The notes below the pieces were generated by a model that was not told where the DNA came from, did not search any database, and saw only the letters and a list, made by a program, of their open reading frames with translations. From Clostridia bacterium (lineage in GTDB: Bacteria > Bacillota > Clostridia > Christensenellales > QALW01): 60,158 nucleotides of DNA. How positions within the stretch are numbered: the stretch's first letter is position 1; every line of letters starts with the position of its first letter. The translations under genes and the position numbers were made by a program. This document shows, piece by piece, positions 1-8,195 of the stretch. The DNA is taken from NCBI GenBank assembly GCA_900769815.1, contig CAAGID010000045.1, positions 1 to 60,158 on the forward strand, read 5' to 3'.

Positions 1-125
1 GCAAGTAACCAATGCATGACTGGCAGGTCAACAAAAGAGCACATTTGTGCTAGGCCAGTGAAGAAGGGCTATGCCCGAAAAATAAAAACCACGTGCTATG
101 CACGTGGATGATTATTTTAATATAT
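1..125. mobile_element. Probable end of an IS200/IS605-like element
   Basis: A compact run of hairpins sits at the window edge. ACTGGC (19-24) pairs with GCCAGT (54-59) around an inner AGCACA/TGTGCT stem, GGGC-TAT-GCCC follows, then a perfect 8-bp stem CCACGTGC-TAT-GCACGTGG (89-107). The word TGACTGGCAGGTCA (17-30) recurs inverted at 60114-60127 inside the IS200-like left end at the other edge. Frame 1 is open from base 1 to a TGA at 109-111 (36 codons), which could be a transposase tail, but I do not recognise it. The element body lies outside the window, so family and orientation are inferences. Confidence 0.45.
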
Positions 126-601
126 AAAAAGGCAACACCAATCAACTGTTGAACATAGAGGCTAAAGCATCTCTGCAACCTATGCCCGAAGCGACTTTTG
201 ATAATGATGTTGCTAACAATATTATGCTGTGTGACTTTAAAAAAGTCAAAAAAATATTTCGCTTTTTTTGATATTTTTTATTGTTTTTTAACGAAGGCTA
301 ATATTATCCAATTAAGGGCAATACATTTGTTTGCACATCGTAAAAAAATAGTGGCGGACATTATCCGCCACTCAGAGCACTGACAAACCCTTACAAACAT
401 ATACCCCTGCAAAAATTTTTGCAGGGGTATATTTCCTTCGTTGCATTCACTTGCAAAATTCGGTCATTTACGTCTGTGTAAACTCCCTCTTTTGCAAGTT
501 CTGCGCCTTGCCTTGCAAGGTTTTCTCGAACTCTGACAGTCTGCTGACTTTGTCAGCAGACTGAGTGGCGGACATTATCCGCCACTTTACTTATACTGTT
601 T
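126..601. other. Intergenic region with hairpins, no gene
   Basis: No credible gene is present. A 61-codon open frame at 198-383 has no ribosome binding site, is AT-rich and runs into the repeat. The region holds two identical 23-nt hairpins (350-372 and 564-586) flanking the repeat listed separately. Confidence 0.6.
350..586 (+). repeat. Palindromic intergenic repeat, copy A
   Basis: The core at 373-563 matches 29191-29320 (inverted) and, in shortened form, 56153-56234. It contains a 34-bp perfect palindrome centred near 428, with arms ATATACCCCTGCAAAAA and its complement, and a 12-bp stem CAGTCTGCTGAC/GTCAGCAGACTG near 537-563. Relative to copy B it carries about 60 extra bases bounded by GCAA repeats. 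A 23-nt hairpin (AGTGGCGGA, five-base loop, TCCGCCACT) stands at each end as a direct repeat. The layout suggests a small non-autonomous element or a REP-like sequence next to terminators. Confidence 0.75.
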
Positions 602-2314
602 TTATTTGCTTGCACGCCAGTCGCCGATAGCGTCGGCTGTAAGGATTGAGTTTGAAATCAAACGAACGTCAGTTACGTTTTCGCCAAAGCTTACTTCCTT
701 AATTTCACGGATAAAGTCTAACTGGCGGGGGATAAACTGCCATCCACATTCAGAAACCTCTCCGCCGTTATCAAAGATACCGTCGATAACAAGATAGCTT
801 ACACAAGCTGAAGTGTCCATAATCCAGGCAATATGATGCTTTTTGCCGTCGCAAACATTTACGGAGCTTTCTATGGTAAAGTTTGCGGCTTCTCCTGCTG
901 CATAGCAAAGAAGTGTGCCTTCCTTTGTAACGTCAACCTTAAATCCGCCTACGCGTCTGTTATAAGCAGAAATAACGCTGTCGCTGGGTTTGAAGGTGCC
1001 TTCGATAATCCAGGAAGTACCGCTCTTTTCCTTAATCTCTTTCCACTCTACTCTGTCTGCGTGGTTGATTTTTGAGTATTCCTGCATAGGAACGCCCTTT
1101 TCTTTCAAATCAGCCATAGAAATACCTTCAAGCTTTGCACAAACGGTATCTTGTGTTTTAAGAGCGTTAACAAGCTTGTCATCTATGGTGTGAATTCTTG
1201 CAATTTGCTTCTGTGTTTCGGTTATAAGAAGCTTGCCGTCATACTCAATAAAGTCTGGATAGCTGATAGAAAGACGCTCGCCAAAGTGGTGGAAAAGAAT
1301 TTCGGGTTGACCGTAAATAAGCTCTTTACCGTTTTCCGTATCTACTTCAAAAGCAGGTGCACACCAAGCGGGGTTACGGAATTGATATCCCATATTGCCT
1401 ACGTTGTGGAACCAATAGAGATAGTGACCGCTCTTTAATTTCCATAAGAAGTTAGCGGCACGAGGCTGTTTTACAGGCATACCGCCAACGTGTTTGGGAA
1501 TAAAGCCTTCGGTAAAGTTTTTGCCGTCGTCGTGGCTTACAAACACGAGAGGATAGCCTTTTTCTGTTCTTGACGTAACAAAGAGTGTGCCGTCTGAAAG
1601 CTTAACACAGCAGTGTTCCTCAGTAATTCTGTCGCCGGGTCTTGGTAAAAGCTCTTTACCCCCTTCGGGAAGTGTAACAAAGGGGGTATGAGGATTTTTT
1701 ACAATTCCTCTTGCAACAAGAAGCACTCCACGAGTGGTTTCTATGTTTTCATAGAGCTTTTTGATACCCAAAAAGGGTTTACCAATCATTATATAGAGGT
1801 CGTCGCCGTCAATGAAAGGACGAGCAACGTTCCACATAAATCTATACTGCTTACCTTCTTCAGGGAAGTAAGGATATTCGTTGTCAAGACTTGTAACGCC
1901 TACGTCTACGATGATTCTCTCTGACCAGGAAAGACCTTGGTCATCAGAGTATCGCATACAGTAAGTACCGCCCATATCAAGACGATAGCAACCAAAGTTT
2001 TTTATATCGTAATGGTCAAGATTGTAGTTGTATAAGCAGTAAATTCTCTCAAATCGGTCAGTTACAAGTACAGCGTATGCTGACTCCCATTCGGGATCTT
2101 CAATTTGACCGCCCTCGGTCCAAGTTTTTCCGCCGTCGGTGGAACGCATAACGGAAACGATCTGACCTTTTGCACCTTCTTCGCCCTTACCTGTAGTGGT
2201 GGCACAAACAAAAGTGCCGTCAGACATAACTACTATACTGGGCTGGTCGGCATAACCGCCTGCAGTAGGAATTTCAAAGCCGTTATTTAAATATCTTGAA
2301 TCGTTATTAATCAT
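602..2314 (-). CDS. Sialidase-like (BNR/Asp-box) protein with C-terminal lectin-like domain
   Basis: A 570-residue protein with at least two clear Asp boxes, STDGGKTW (58-65) and SDDQGLSW (123-130), and a weaker SHDDGKNF further on. These mark a six-bladed sialidase-type propeller covering roughly residues 1-400. The last 140 residues look like a concanavalin/LamG-type beta sandwich. No signal peptide or membrane segment is visible, so it should act in the cytoplasm on imported sugars rather than on mucin outside. AGGAG lies 8 bases before the ATG. It is the last gene of a three-gene operon, 14 bp behind the zinc dehydrogenase. The substrate is unknown; true sialidase activity is not shown by the Asp boxes alone. 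Confidence 0.8.
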   Translation of the reverse strand: MINNDSRYLNNGFEIPTAGGYADQPSIVVMSDGTFVCATTTGKGEEGAKGQIVSVMRSTDGGKTWTEGGQIEDPEWESAYAVLVTDRFERIYCLYNYNLDHYDIKNFGCYRLDMGGTYCMRYSDDQGLSWSERIIVDVGVTSLDNEYPYFPEEGKQYRFMWNVARPFIDGDDLYIMIGKPFLGIKKLYENIETTRGVLLVARGIVKNPHTPFVTLPEGGKELLPRPGDRITEEHCCVKLSDGTLFVTSRTEKGYPLVFVSHDDGKNFTEGFIPKHVGGMPVKQPRAANFLWKLKSGHYLYWFHNVGNMGYQFRNPAWCAPAFEVDTENGKELIYGQPEILFHHFGERLSISYPDFIEYDGKLLITETQKQIARIHTIDDKLVNALKTQDTVCAKLEGISMADLKEKGVPMQEYSKINHADRVEWKEIKEKSGTSWIIEGTFKPSDSVISAYNRRVGGFKVDVTKEGTLLCYAAGEAANFTIESSVNVCDGKKHHIAWIMDTSACVSYLVIDGIFDNGGEVSECGWQFIPRQLDFIREIKEVSFGENVTDVRLISNSILTADAIGDWRASK

Positions 2315-2328
2315 AGGTTATCTCCTAA

Positions 2329-3351
2329 TCAATCTGATACCTTAAGTAAGACCTTCATTGTGTTGGTTTTTCCGCTGATGATTTCCTGGAAAACTTCCTG
2401 GCCTTCTTCTAAAGGCTTAACGTGGGAAATTACAGGAGCAAGCTTATCGCCATACTGCTTAATGTAGTCGATGGCATCCTTATAATCAAGACCTGTATAA
2501 ACACGTGTGCCGATAATTCTCTGCTCTGCAAAGTTAATTGTACGTAAGTCAATAGCTGTGGGCTCTTTAAATACGCTGAGAAGAAGTATTTCGCCACGAA
2601 CGCCTGTAATATCAGTCATCATTTTGGCTGCTGCAGCGTTACCGCTTGCTTCAACTAAAATGTCAACGCCTTCATCGTCATTGTTAGCATAAATGTATTC
2701 TTTTACGTTATCGGTTAAGGGGTTAATAACGTCAAGACCTAATGCCTTTGCCATTTCAATACGTGCAGGCTGTGTTTCGATACAGAATAATTTGCTTACA
2801 CCGCTGTCCTTAAGCATTAAAGCACTTAAAAGACCCATAGGACCAAGACCTACAACTGCAGCAGAGCCATGGAACATCTTTTTAATCATACGAAGACCGT
2901 GAACAACAACGGCAGCAGGCTCGATAAGAGTAGCTAACTTGAAATCCAATTCTTCGGGAAGCTTTAAGAGACACTTGTCGGGGATAGCGGCATATTCTGC
3001 CATACCGCCGTCAACGTCAATACCGTAGAAACGGAGTGTCTTACAAACGTGTGTGTTACCTGCAAGGCAAGCACGGCAATGACCGCAGAAATAAATGGGG
3101 TTAATAACTACCTTGTCGCCAACTTTAAACTGTGTGTTTGCATTTTCGCCGATAGCAGCAACCGTACCTGTAAATTCGTGACCCATAATAAGGGGAGTTT
3201 TTGCACGGGGGTGCTTGCCTAAATAGATGCTTACGTCAGAACCGCAGATACCTGCATAAGCAACCTTAATAAGAAGTTTTCCTGTATAATCAGGAATAGC
3301 ATGTTCTTGCATTTCAACTTTTTCTTTTTCTGTCCAAACTAATGCTTTCAT
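2329..3351 (-). CDS. Zinc-dependent medium-chain alcohol/polyol dehydrogenase
   Basis: A 340-residue MDR enzyme expected to oxidise a sugar alcohol or sugar-acid hydroxyl with NAD(P). The catalytic zinc ligands are Cys36, His58 and Glu59 (GHE motif). Structural zinc is bound by the four-cysteine lobe C89-C92-C95-C103. The Rossmann motif GLGPMG is at 168-173 and a conserved Glu at 144. It belongs to the sorbitol/L-threonine/galactitol dehydrogenase branch by overall pattern; the substrate cannot be assigned. It sits between a KduD-like dehydrogenase and the sialidase-like gene, which suggests two successive oxidation steps of one sugar route. Confidence 0.88.
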   Translation of the reverse strand: MKALVWTEKEKVEMQEHAIPDYTGKLLIKVAYAGICGSDVSIYLGKHPRAKTPLIMGHEFTGTVAAIGENANTQFKVGDKVVINPIYFCGHCRACLAGNTHVCKTLRFYGIDVDGGMAEYAAIPDKCLLKLPEELDFKLATLIEPAAVVVHGLRMIKKMFHGSAAVVGLGPMGLLSALMLKDSGVSKLFCIETQPARIEMAKALGLDVINPLTDNVKEYIYANNDDEGVDILVEASGNAAAAKMMTDITGVRGEILLLSVFKEPTAIDLRTINFAEQRIIGTRVYTGLDYKDAIDYIKQYGDKLAPVISHVKPLEEGQEVFQEIISGKTNTMKVLLKVSD

Positions 3352-3370
3352 AATAAATCCTCTCTTTTTA

Positions 3371-4117
3371 TTATTTTACCAAGTAACCGCCGTCAACGGG
3401 AATAATTGCACCGCATACGTAGTCGCTGGCAGGAGATGCTAAAAATACGGTAAGACCCTTCATATCGTCAGCCTTGCCCCAGCGGCCTGCAGGAATACGA
3501 GCGCTAATCTGTGTAAATCTTTCTGAGTTTGCCATAAGTGCGGAGTTAAGGTCGGTTTCCATATATCCGGGAGCAATAGCGTTTACGTTAATGCCACGAC
3601 CTGACCATTCATTACTGAGTGCCTTTGTAAGCTGCATTACACCGCCCTTGGAGGCTGCATATGAAGGAACGGTCTGTCCGCCGAAGAAGGAAAGCATTGA
3701 TGCAACGTTGATGATTTTACCATAGCCTTTTTTAAGCATAACCTTGCCTGCCTCTTGACAAAGAAGCCATACCGAATTAAGGTTAACGCTGATTACTGAT
3801 TCCCAGCCGTTGTAAGCAAATTCTTCTGCGGGCTGACGGTGAATAACACCTGCACAGTTAACTAAAATATCAATTTCGCCGCCGAGAAGTTCAAGACTTT
3901 CGTTAAATGCACGGTAGTTTTCTTCCTTTTTGGAAAGGTCTGCCTGAACAGCTTTGCAGCCCATCTTCTTTGCGGATTCGTGAACACGGTCGGAAGAACC
4001 GATGATAACCACGTCACAGCCTGCTTCAACAAGCGCTTCTGCCATACTGTAACCAAGACCGCGTGTGCCGCCTGTTACGATAGCTTTTTTTCCTGAAATG
4101 TCAAATAAATTGTTCAT
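3371..4117 (-). CDS. kduD: SDR-family dehydrogenase, KduD-like (2-deoxy-D-gluconate / 5-keto-uronate type)
   Basis: A 248-residue short-chain dehydrogenase. It has the cofactor motif GGTRGLG (16-22), catalytic Ser140, Tyr153 and Lys157 (YAASK), and a dinucleotide-fold NCAG where NNAG is usual. The stretches around residues 134-160 and 175-186 resemble remembered KduD sequences closely, so interconversion of keto-deoxy-uronates is the best guess. It is the first gene of the operon. The AGGAG site ends 11 bases before the ATG. The AraC-type gene at 4248 diverges from it across about 130 bp and probably controls it. Closely related SDRs (gluconate 5-dehydrogenase, IdnO) remain possible. Confidence 0.82.
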   Translation of the reverse strand: MNNLFDISGKKAIVTGGTRGLGYSMAEALVEAGCDVVIIGSSDRVHESAKKMGCKAVQADLSKKEENYRAFNESLELLGGEIDILVNCAGVIHRQPAEEFAYNGWESVISVNLNSVWLLCQEAGKVMLKKGYGKIINVASMLSFFGGQTVPSYAASKGGVMQLTKALSNEWSGRGINVNAIAPGYMETDLNSALMANSERFTQISARIPAGRWGKADDMKGLTVFLASPASDYVCGAIIPVDGGYLVK

Positions 4118-4199
4118 ATAAGTATAATCTCCTTTTTTGATTTTTACTTATTTTATCATATCTAAAAAGCAATGTAAATTGGAAAAATAACAAAACATA

Positions 4200-4228
4200 T
4201 TGACAATACGGTAGAAATTATGTATGAT
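4200..4228 (+). promoter_or_regulatory. Sigma-A-type promoter of the AraC gene
   Basis: TTGACA (4200-4205), 17-bp spacer, TATGAT (4223-4228). The upstream ATG at 4224 lies inside the -10 box, so it cannot be the start codon for this transcript. Confidence 0.8.
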
Positions 4229-4247
4229 AACATGGGAGATGATTGAA

Positions 4248-5042
4248 ATGCAGGATAAGTTTTCAAAAATAGTAAATGATGAAAGGTGTACTTATAAACA
4301 CGCTAAGGGAACAAGTGCCTTTCCGTCAAGAGAATTTCATAATTATCACGAGATATTACTTTTTGTTGGAGGCAAAACCACTTTTCTTACTGAAGAAAAA
4401 CGTATTCCACTTTCGCCTTATCAGACAATAATAATTCCCAAAGAAACGTATCATCAATTTATTAACGAGATAGACGAAGAATATCACAGATGTGTATTCA
4501 GCTTTTATGATATTCCCGAATTTGAGGAAATTATTAAAAAGTGTATGCACAGCACACGGGTAATTGAAGCAAGTAGCGAGCAAAAAGCATTGTTTCGCAA
4601 GATGAATGAAACGGTTGATTCAGACTGTTCGGAAAAGGAAAAACAAATTCTTATGCACGCTTTATTAGCACTTGTATTAAGTGAAGTTTCCCACGATTAT
4701 CCTGCGGTCAAAGAAGGAAGTAAGCCATCGGAAATAACCTCCAAATGTATTGAACTTGTAAACGCAAACCTTTGTAATAAGATTTCAATTTACGACCTTT
4801 CAAAAGAACTTAATGTATCTGTTTCTACCCTTACGCAGACCTTTAAAAAGAATATGAATATATCGGTTTATCAGTATATTTTAAGAAAAAAGCTGAGTTT
4901 GGCTCAACAAAAAATACAGGACGGTGAATTAGCGACCACAGCGGCACTTCAGTGTGGGTTTAACGATTATTCAAGTTTTTATAAACAATACAAAAAAATG
5001 TTTGGAGTAACGCCTTCTGAGGAAGTTGCAAGGTTCGATTAA
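4248..5042 (+). CDS. AraC-family transcriptional regulator
   Basis: A 264-residue regulator. The N-terminal part (about 1-130) has the cupin pattern of sugar sensors (HNYHEILLF, then a PYQTIIIPKETYHQF stretch). The last 100 residues form the double helix-turn-helix, with SVSTLTQTFKKNM as the first recognition region and the conserved second HTH ending near FGVTPSE. I chose ATG 4248 because GGGAG (4234-4238) precedes it by 9 bases and the ATG at 4224 is part of the -10 box. The predicted leader is only about 13 bases. It diverges from the KduD/dehydrogenase/sialidase-like operon and is most likely its activator, responding to the pathway sugar. Confidence 0.88.
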   Translation: MQDKFSKIVNDERCTYKHAKGTSAFPSREFHNYHEILLFVGGKTTFLTEEKRIPLSPYQTIIIPKETYHQFINEIDEEYHRCVFSFYDIPEFEEIIKKCMHSTRVIEASSEQKALFRKMNETVDSDCSEKEKQILMHALLALVLSEVSHDYPAVKEGSKPSEITSKCIELVNANLCNKISIYDLSKELNVSVSTLTQTFKKNMNISVYQYILRKKLSLAQQKIQDGELATTAALQCGFNDYSSFYKQYKKMFGVTPSEEVARFD

Positions 5043-5071
5043 GTTTGTTTCAAAAATATTACATTTTTCTG

Positions 5072-5100
5072 TTGAAAAAAGCCTACGGATATGGTATAAT
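5072..5100 (+). promoter_or_regulatory. Promoter of the two-component/GerMN/comEC operon
   Basis: TTGAAA (5072-5077), 17-bp spacer, TATAAT (5095-5100), 30 bp before the response-regulator start. It is the only clear promoter seen before 14518, so genes 5130-12439 may share it. Confidence 0.8.
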
Positions 5101-5129
5101 TAGATGGAATATACAAAAGGAGAATTTTT

Positions 5130-5816
5130 ATGGCAAAGAGAGTTCTTATTGTTGATGACGAGCCTTTAATTGTTAAGGGTCTTAAGTATAGTCTTGAGCA
5201 GGAGGGCTATGAAACGGATTGTGCATATAATGGAGAGGAGGCATTTGAAAAGTTTTTAAATGCTGAATTTGATATTATTTTGTTAGACGTTATGCTTCCG
5301 GGCATCAGCGGTACTGAGGTATGCCATAAAATCCGTGAGCAATCAATGATTCCCATTATTATGCTTACGGCAAAATCAGCTGACGAGGATAAGATAGAAG
5401 GTCTTACCGAGGGTGCTGACGATTATATGACAAAACCCTTTAACGTCCAGGAGTTAAAGGCAAGAATGAAGAATCTTTTAAGAAGAACAGAGGGCAAAAC
5501 CGCAGTTACTTCTTTAAACGAAGTACGCGTTAAAAACCTTGTTATGGATAAGGATAAGCGCACTGTTATTATTTCCGGTGTTGAAATTGAGCTTACCGCA
5601 AAGGAGTTTGATATTCTTTTGTTGCTCGTTACTAACCCCGGCAAGGTTTACCGCCGTGAAGACCTTTTGGAGCTTATATGGAAGGACTATTCAGGAGATA
5701 TCCGCACTGTTGACGTACATATTCGTCGACTTCGCCAGAAAATCGAAGGTGACCAGAATCAGCCTGAATATGTTTACACCAAGTGGGGTGTAGGGTACTA
5801 TTTTGCGGAAAAATAA
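5130..5816 (+). CDS. OmpR/PhoB-family response regulator
   Basis: A 228-residue DNA-binding regulator. The receiver domain (1-120) has acidic D9/D10, phospho-acceptor Asp53 (LLDVMLPG), Thr80 and Lys102. The winged helix (about 130-226) ends in the usual VRGVGY-like loop, here WGVGYYF. AAAGGAG lies 8 bases before the ATG. The partner kinase overlaps its 3' end by 14 bp. By pattern it is closest to the PhoP/WalR type, but the signal is not known. Lipoproteins with GerMN domains follow immediately, so a role in envelope or sporulation stress is plausible. Confidence 0.93.
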   Translation: MAKRVLIVDDEPLIVKGLKYSLEQEGYETDCAYNGEEAFEKFLNAEFDIILLDVMLPGISGTEVCHKIREQSMIPIIMLTAKSADEDKIEGLTEGADDYMTKPFNVQELKARMKNLLRRTEGKTAVTSLNEVRVKNLVMDKDKRTVIISGVEIELTAKEFDILLLLVTNPGKVYRREDLLELIWKDYSGDIRTVDVHIRRLRQKIEGDQNQPEYVYTKWGVGYYFAEK

Positions 5817-7260
5817 ACCTGGACTGAACATTATTTTCGGTGTTACCTACACCACTATCGTCGTTGCGGTTTTAGCGATAATAACGCTTTCAGTAACGTC
5901 ATATTTGGGAAAATACTTTCTTGATACAAGGTATCAGGAGCAAAAAACTACATTAAAAAGCTGTGCATCTACGCTGTTGCCTTATATGGAGGATATGGAC
6001 CCCGATCTTATTTACGGGGTTTTGTCTTCTTATGCTGCTGAGGGTAACGGCAGGATGCTTTTTATTGATTCTTCCGGTTGCGTGCAGGCGGATTCTTTTT
6101 GTGTTCTTAACGGTACTATGCCTTATTCAGAGGAGATTGAATCAGTATTAAAGGGCGAAAAGGAAGCTGACGTAGGCTATCATAAGCAGGAATTAACGGA
6201 AAAATCCATAACTAAAGATAATGATTATCTTAATAAAGAATCAGGCAAATATTGGTCTGCATATTATACTCAGGCAATAATTTCATCAGGTCAGCAAAAG
6301 GGTGTTCTTGTACTTTGTGCACCGGTGCAGGATATTGTTGATAATGTAAATCAGGTTACGCTGTGGCTTGGGATTTTCAGCGGACTTTTTGCAATAGCAG
6401 TTTCCTTGATAACGTTTTATACAAGCAATATGCTTACCCTTTCAATACGTAAATTTAACCGTGCTATCGGCAAAATGAGCAGCGGAGATTTTTCGGCACG
6501 TGTAGATGAAAAAGAAATTGCCGAATTCGGCGAGCTTGCAAAAGCCTTCAATATGATGTCGGAAAAACTTGAAAATCTTGATGCATCACGAAATCAGTTT
6601 GTTTCCGATGCCTCTCACGAGCTTAAAACACCGCTTGCATCAATGAAGATTTTGTCCGAATCTCTTTTAACTCAGCCTGATGCACCCGTCGAACTTTACA
6701 GGGAGTTTATGGGAGATATTAACAGCGAGGTTGACAGACTTTCCCTTGTAATCAATGATTTATTGACTCTTGTTAAAACCGATAAGGGAACGGATACTCT
6801 TATTATAGCCGACGTTGAGCTTGGCGAAATGATAAAGCATATTACCGGCACTATTTCGCCTCTTGCAAGGAATAAGCACATAACCATATCCTATGAATAC
6901 GTTGATGTTACCTTAAAAGGCGACGAATTAAGGCTCAATCAGGTTTTCACAAACATTATAGATAACGCAGTAAAGTATTCCCCTGAAAACACTACGGTAA
7001 CGGTAATCTTAAGTCAGAATATTTCCAATGCCATCGTAACGGTTTCTGACCAGGGTATAGGAATTTCTCACGAAGACCTTACGAGGATTTTCGAGCGGTT
7101 TTACCGTGTTGACAAAGCCCGCTCCCGTCAGGCAGGCGGTACAGGTTTAGGTCTTGCCATTGTTAAACAGATTATTGAACAGCACGGCGGAAGCATTGAA
7201 GTTAAAAGTGAGCCGGGACAGGGAACAACTTTTACAGTTACCTTGCCCCTTAACCAATAA
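5803..7260 (+). CDS. Membrane sensor histidine kinase
   Basis: A 485-residue kinase starting at TTG 5803, inside the regulator gene; TAGGG stands 8 bases upstream. Membrane segments lie at about 11-33 and 186-208 and enclose an extracellular sensor of about 150 residues. HAMP (about 210-260) leads into HisKA with SHELKTP (His272). The catalytic domain has the N box NIIDNAVKYS and glycine boxes DQGIGI and GGTGLGLAI. The overlap with the response regulator implies coupled translation. Domain order is that of PhoR/WalK-type kinases without a clear PAS domain. Confidence 0.92.
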   Translation: MRKNKPGLNIIFGVTYTTIVVAVLAIITLSVTSYLGKYFLDTRYQEQKTTLKSCASTLLPYMEDMDPDLIYGVLSSYAAEGNGRMLFIDSSGCVQADSFCVLNGTMPYSEEIESVLKGEKEADVGYHKQELTEKSITKDNDYLNKESGKYWSAYYTQAIISSGQQKGVLVLCAPVQDIVDNVNQVTLWLGIFSGLFAIAVSLITFYTSNMLTLSIRKFNRAIGKMSSGDFSARVDEKEIAEFGELAKAFNMMSEKLENLDASRNQFVSDASHELKTPLASMKILSESLLTQPDAPVELYREFMGDINSEVDRLSLVINDLLTLVKTDKGTDTLIIADVELGEMIKHITGTISPLARNKHITISYEYVDVTLKGDELRLNQVFTNIIDNAVKYSPENTTVTVILSQNISNAIVTVSDQGIGISHEDLTRIFERFYRVDKARSRQAGGTGLGLAIVKQIIEQHGGSIEVKSEPGQGTTFTVTLPLNQ

Positions 7261-7272
7261 AGGAGGATTTTT

Positions 7273-8193
7273 ATGAAAAAGCTTTTTGCATTTTTATTAT
7301 GCGTAACGGTTCTTTTTGCTTGCGGATGCACCTCAAGTTATATAAATCAGACCGTAGGCGATGATATTCCTCCTGTTGAGGACTCCGATAACACATCAAC
7401 CTCGTGGGTTATGCCTTTATATTTCCGTTATTATGATGAGCCTATGCTCATCCGTTTCCCCTTAAATATAGAGATAACAAACTATGAACAGCCTGAATTC
7501 TATGCAATAGAGGCACTTTTGACGGATTCTTTAGGACAAAGACCTGAGCTTACCTATCTTTTTAAAGGGAAAACCAAGCTTAAAAAAGTTGAATCTGAAA
7601 ACGAATATCTTTTCGTTACGTTAAGTGACGGTTTTTATGAAGATACCAAGGGTGCAACTGATGAGGAAACACGCCTTAACAGAAGTCTTGCCATATATTC
7701 CATAGTAAATACCGTTTGCGAAATGGGTAACCATTCCTACGTGCAGTTTTATATTGAACGTAACGGTACCGCTTTAAGACCTGATGCCTATGAAATGGGC
7801 ATTGTAAGAAATCGGGCTGACTCCGTACCGTTAGGACCTCTTTCAAGGAACACGAGTCTTTTGCTTACGCCTTCGAGTGTGGCAAAAACGGGACTTAATT
7901 ATTATTCAAAGCGTCAGTGGGATAAGTTTTACCGCTATCTTGGAAATGAAGTACCGCTTTTAGAGGAAATGACGCAGGAATTTAATTATCTTAACATTAT
8001 GATGGACGAAATTTCCGTTGAAGATAATTATACCGTTTCAGAAGACGGAAAAAGTGCAATGGTGCAGGTATCCTTTAAAATCCGCAGAGATACTGCAGGC
8101 TATGACGTTACCAACGTACCCCTTGAAATGGTATATTCAGGTCGTTCATGGCTTATAAATTATGCAAGTCTTATGCGTCATCTGGGGGTATAA
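7273..8193 (+). CDS. GerMN-domain lipoprotein (first of two)
   Basis: A 306-residue exported lipoprotein. The signal peptide ends in a lipobox, LFACGC, giving lipid attachment at Cys19. Residues about 48-170 match the GerMN (sporulation/spore germination) fold: a WVMPLYF strand, a paired IRFPLNIEI strand and the EALL.....GQRPEL helix start. A second, less defined domain fills the C-terminal half. AAAGGAGG precedes the ATG by about 7 bases. It is 12 bp behind the sensor kinase, so it may modulate the kinase from outside the membrane, as accessory lipoproteins do elsewhere (inference). Confidence 0.75.
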   Translation: MKKLFAFLLCVTVLFACGCTSSYINQTVGDDIPPVEDSDNTSTSWVMPLYFRYYDEPMLIRFPLNIEITNYEQPEFYAIEALLTDSLGQRPELTYLFKGKTKLKKVESENEYLFVTLSDGFYEDTKGATDEETRLNRSLAIYSIVNTVCEMGNHSYVQFYIERNGTALRPDAYEMGIVRNRADSVPLGPLSRNTSLLLTPSSVAKTGLNYYSKRQWDKFYRYLGNEVPLLEEMTQEFNYLNIMMDEISVEDNYTVSEDGKSAMVQVSFKIRRDTAGYDVTNVPLEMVYSGRSWLINYASLMRHLGV

Positions 8194-8195
8194 GC

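Noticed and set aside
198..383. 61-codon open frame on the plus strand
   Set aside because: No ribosome binding site, biased AT-rich content, and it runs into the palindromic repeat.
8148..8195. Longer start for the second GerMN lipoprotein
   Set aside because: It would place the signal peptide 16 residues inside the protein; TTG 8196 has a ribosome binding site and a proper lipobox distance.
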